Assembly: GCF_018100785.1 (NCBI RefSeq)
Contig: NZ_JAGJEC010000001.1
Span: 310,001 to 374,000, forward strand
Reading direction: 5' to 3'
Length of the DNA: 64,000 bases
From: Maribacter sp. MMG018
GTDB taxonomy: Bacteria > Bacteroidota > Bacteroidia > Flavobacteriales > Flavobacteriaceae
A model generated the notes under the pieces. The model had not been told where the DNA came from and did not search any database. It saw nothing but the letters and a program-made list of their open reading frames with translations. The position numbers and the translations under genes are program-made. Below are positions 63,859 through 64,000 of the stretch, piece by piece (position 1 is the stretch's first letter; each line of letters begins with the position of its first letter).

Positions 63859-64000
63859 ATGCAAGTACAAGTAGTAAAATCGAAGATTCATAGAGTAAAA
63901 GTAACGGGAGCAGACCTAAATTATATAGGTAGCATCACCATAGATGAAGATTTAATGGATGCCGCCAATATTGTACAGGGCGAAAAAGTGCAGATCGTGA
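63859..64000 (+). CDS. panD: Aspartate 1-decarboxylase, 5' part
   Basis: Runs off the window end after 47 residues. [16 protein letters not shown], then the self-cleavage site Y-I-G-S (cleavage before Ser) and D-E-D-L-M-D-A-A are clear PanD features. Makes beta-alanine for the neighbouring panC. Confidence 0.93.
   Translation, partial: MQVQVVKSKIHRVKVTGADLNYIGSITIDEDLMDAANIVQGEKVQIV

Overview
The window reads as chromosomal DNA of a gliding marine Flavobacteriaceae bacterium (Bacteroidota), probably near Zobellia, Maribacter or Arenibacter. The support is: gliding genes gldD and gldE, four SusC/FecA-type TonB-dependent receptors or their partner lipoproteins, DUF3127, DUF4199, DUF4270 and DUF4301 family proteins, promoters with the Bacteroidota -7 element TAnnTTTG, absence of clear Shine-Dalgarno sites, and AT-rich DNA. 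The species is inferred only. I saw no rRNA, tRNA, CRISPR array, prophage, insertion sequence or integron.

Layout. 1-5.6 kb: repair and housekeeping genes (tag, aat, a DUF3127 protein with an SSB-like tail, a histidine kinase with a zinc-ribbon partner, HIT protein, greA, a degenerate Rieske-like lipoprotein). 5.7-8.2 kb: a TonB-dependent receptor under a TPP riboswitch, so very likely a thiamin receptor. 8.2-14.0 kb: a hybrid sensor kinase with its own Hpt domain facing an NtrC-type response regulator, followed by three related small secreted PepSY-like proteins and a fourth small secreted protein; this is the best candidate in the window for an undescribed sensing system. 14.2-17.8 kb: DUF4301 protein, nicotinamide riboside kinase, PnuC, a decayed small gene and a phosphopantetheinyl transferase. 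17.9-21.3 kb: ahcY, an M20 peptidase and a 5'(3')-nucleotidase. 21.3-25.3 kb: a TonB receptor and beta-propeller phytase operon. 25.4-31.2 kb: rpmA and an extended rplU, DUF4199, and an M16 peptidase pair.

31.2-36.7 kb is one leftward run mutY-ssb-gldE-gldD-dehydratase-MBL hydrolase. It faces HU, a 29-residue mS38/bS22-like ribosomal protein too short for usual gene callers, and RNase G. 39.1-40.2 kb holds a PepSY transmembrane protein and recX. 40.2-48.6 kb is a biotin cluster (bioF, DUF2007, bioD, bioA, a ketoacyl synthase, bioB and a JmjC-like cupin) interrupted by an antisense glycosyltransferase. No bioC or bioH is present, and the ketoacyl synthase keeps its Cys-His-His triad, so it may take part in pimelate supply. 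48.7-53.4 kb: M61 peptidase, an unknown secreted protein, and atpD-atpC split from the rest of the ATP synthase genes. 53.5-58 kb: a TonB receptor with an SGNH lipoprotein. 58.2-64 kb: glmS, a DUF4270 lipoprotein with calcium-binding-type repeats, a half-length glycogen synthase-like protein, panC and the start of panD.

Several starts were moved inward from the longest open frame (tag, bioB, pnuC, phytase, rng, glycosyltransferase, dehydratase). All family names come from reading motifs by eye; no database search was run.
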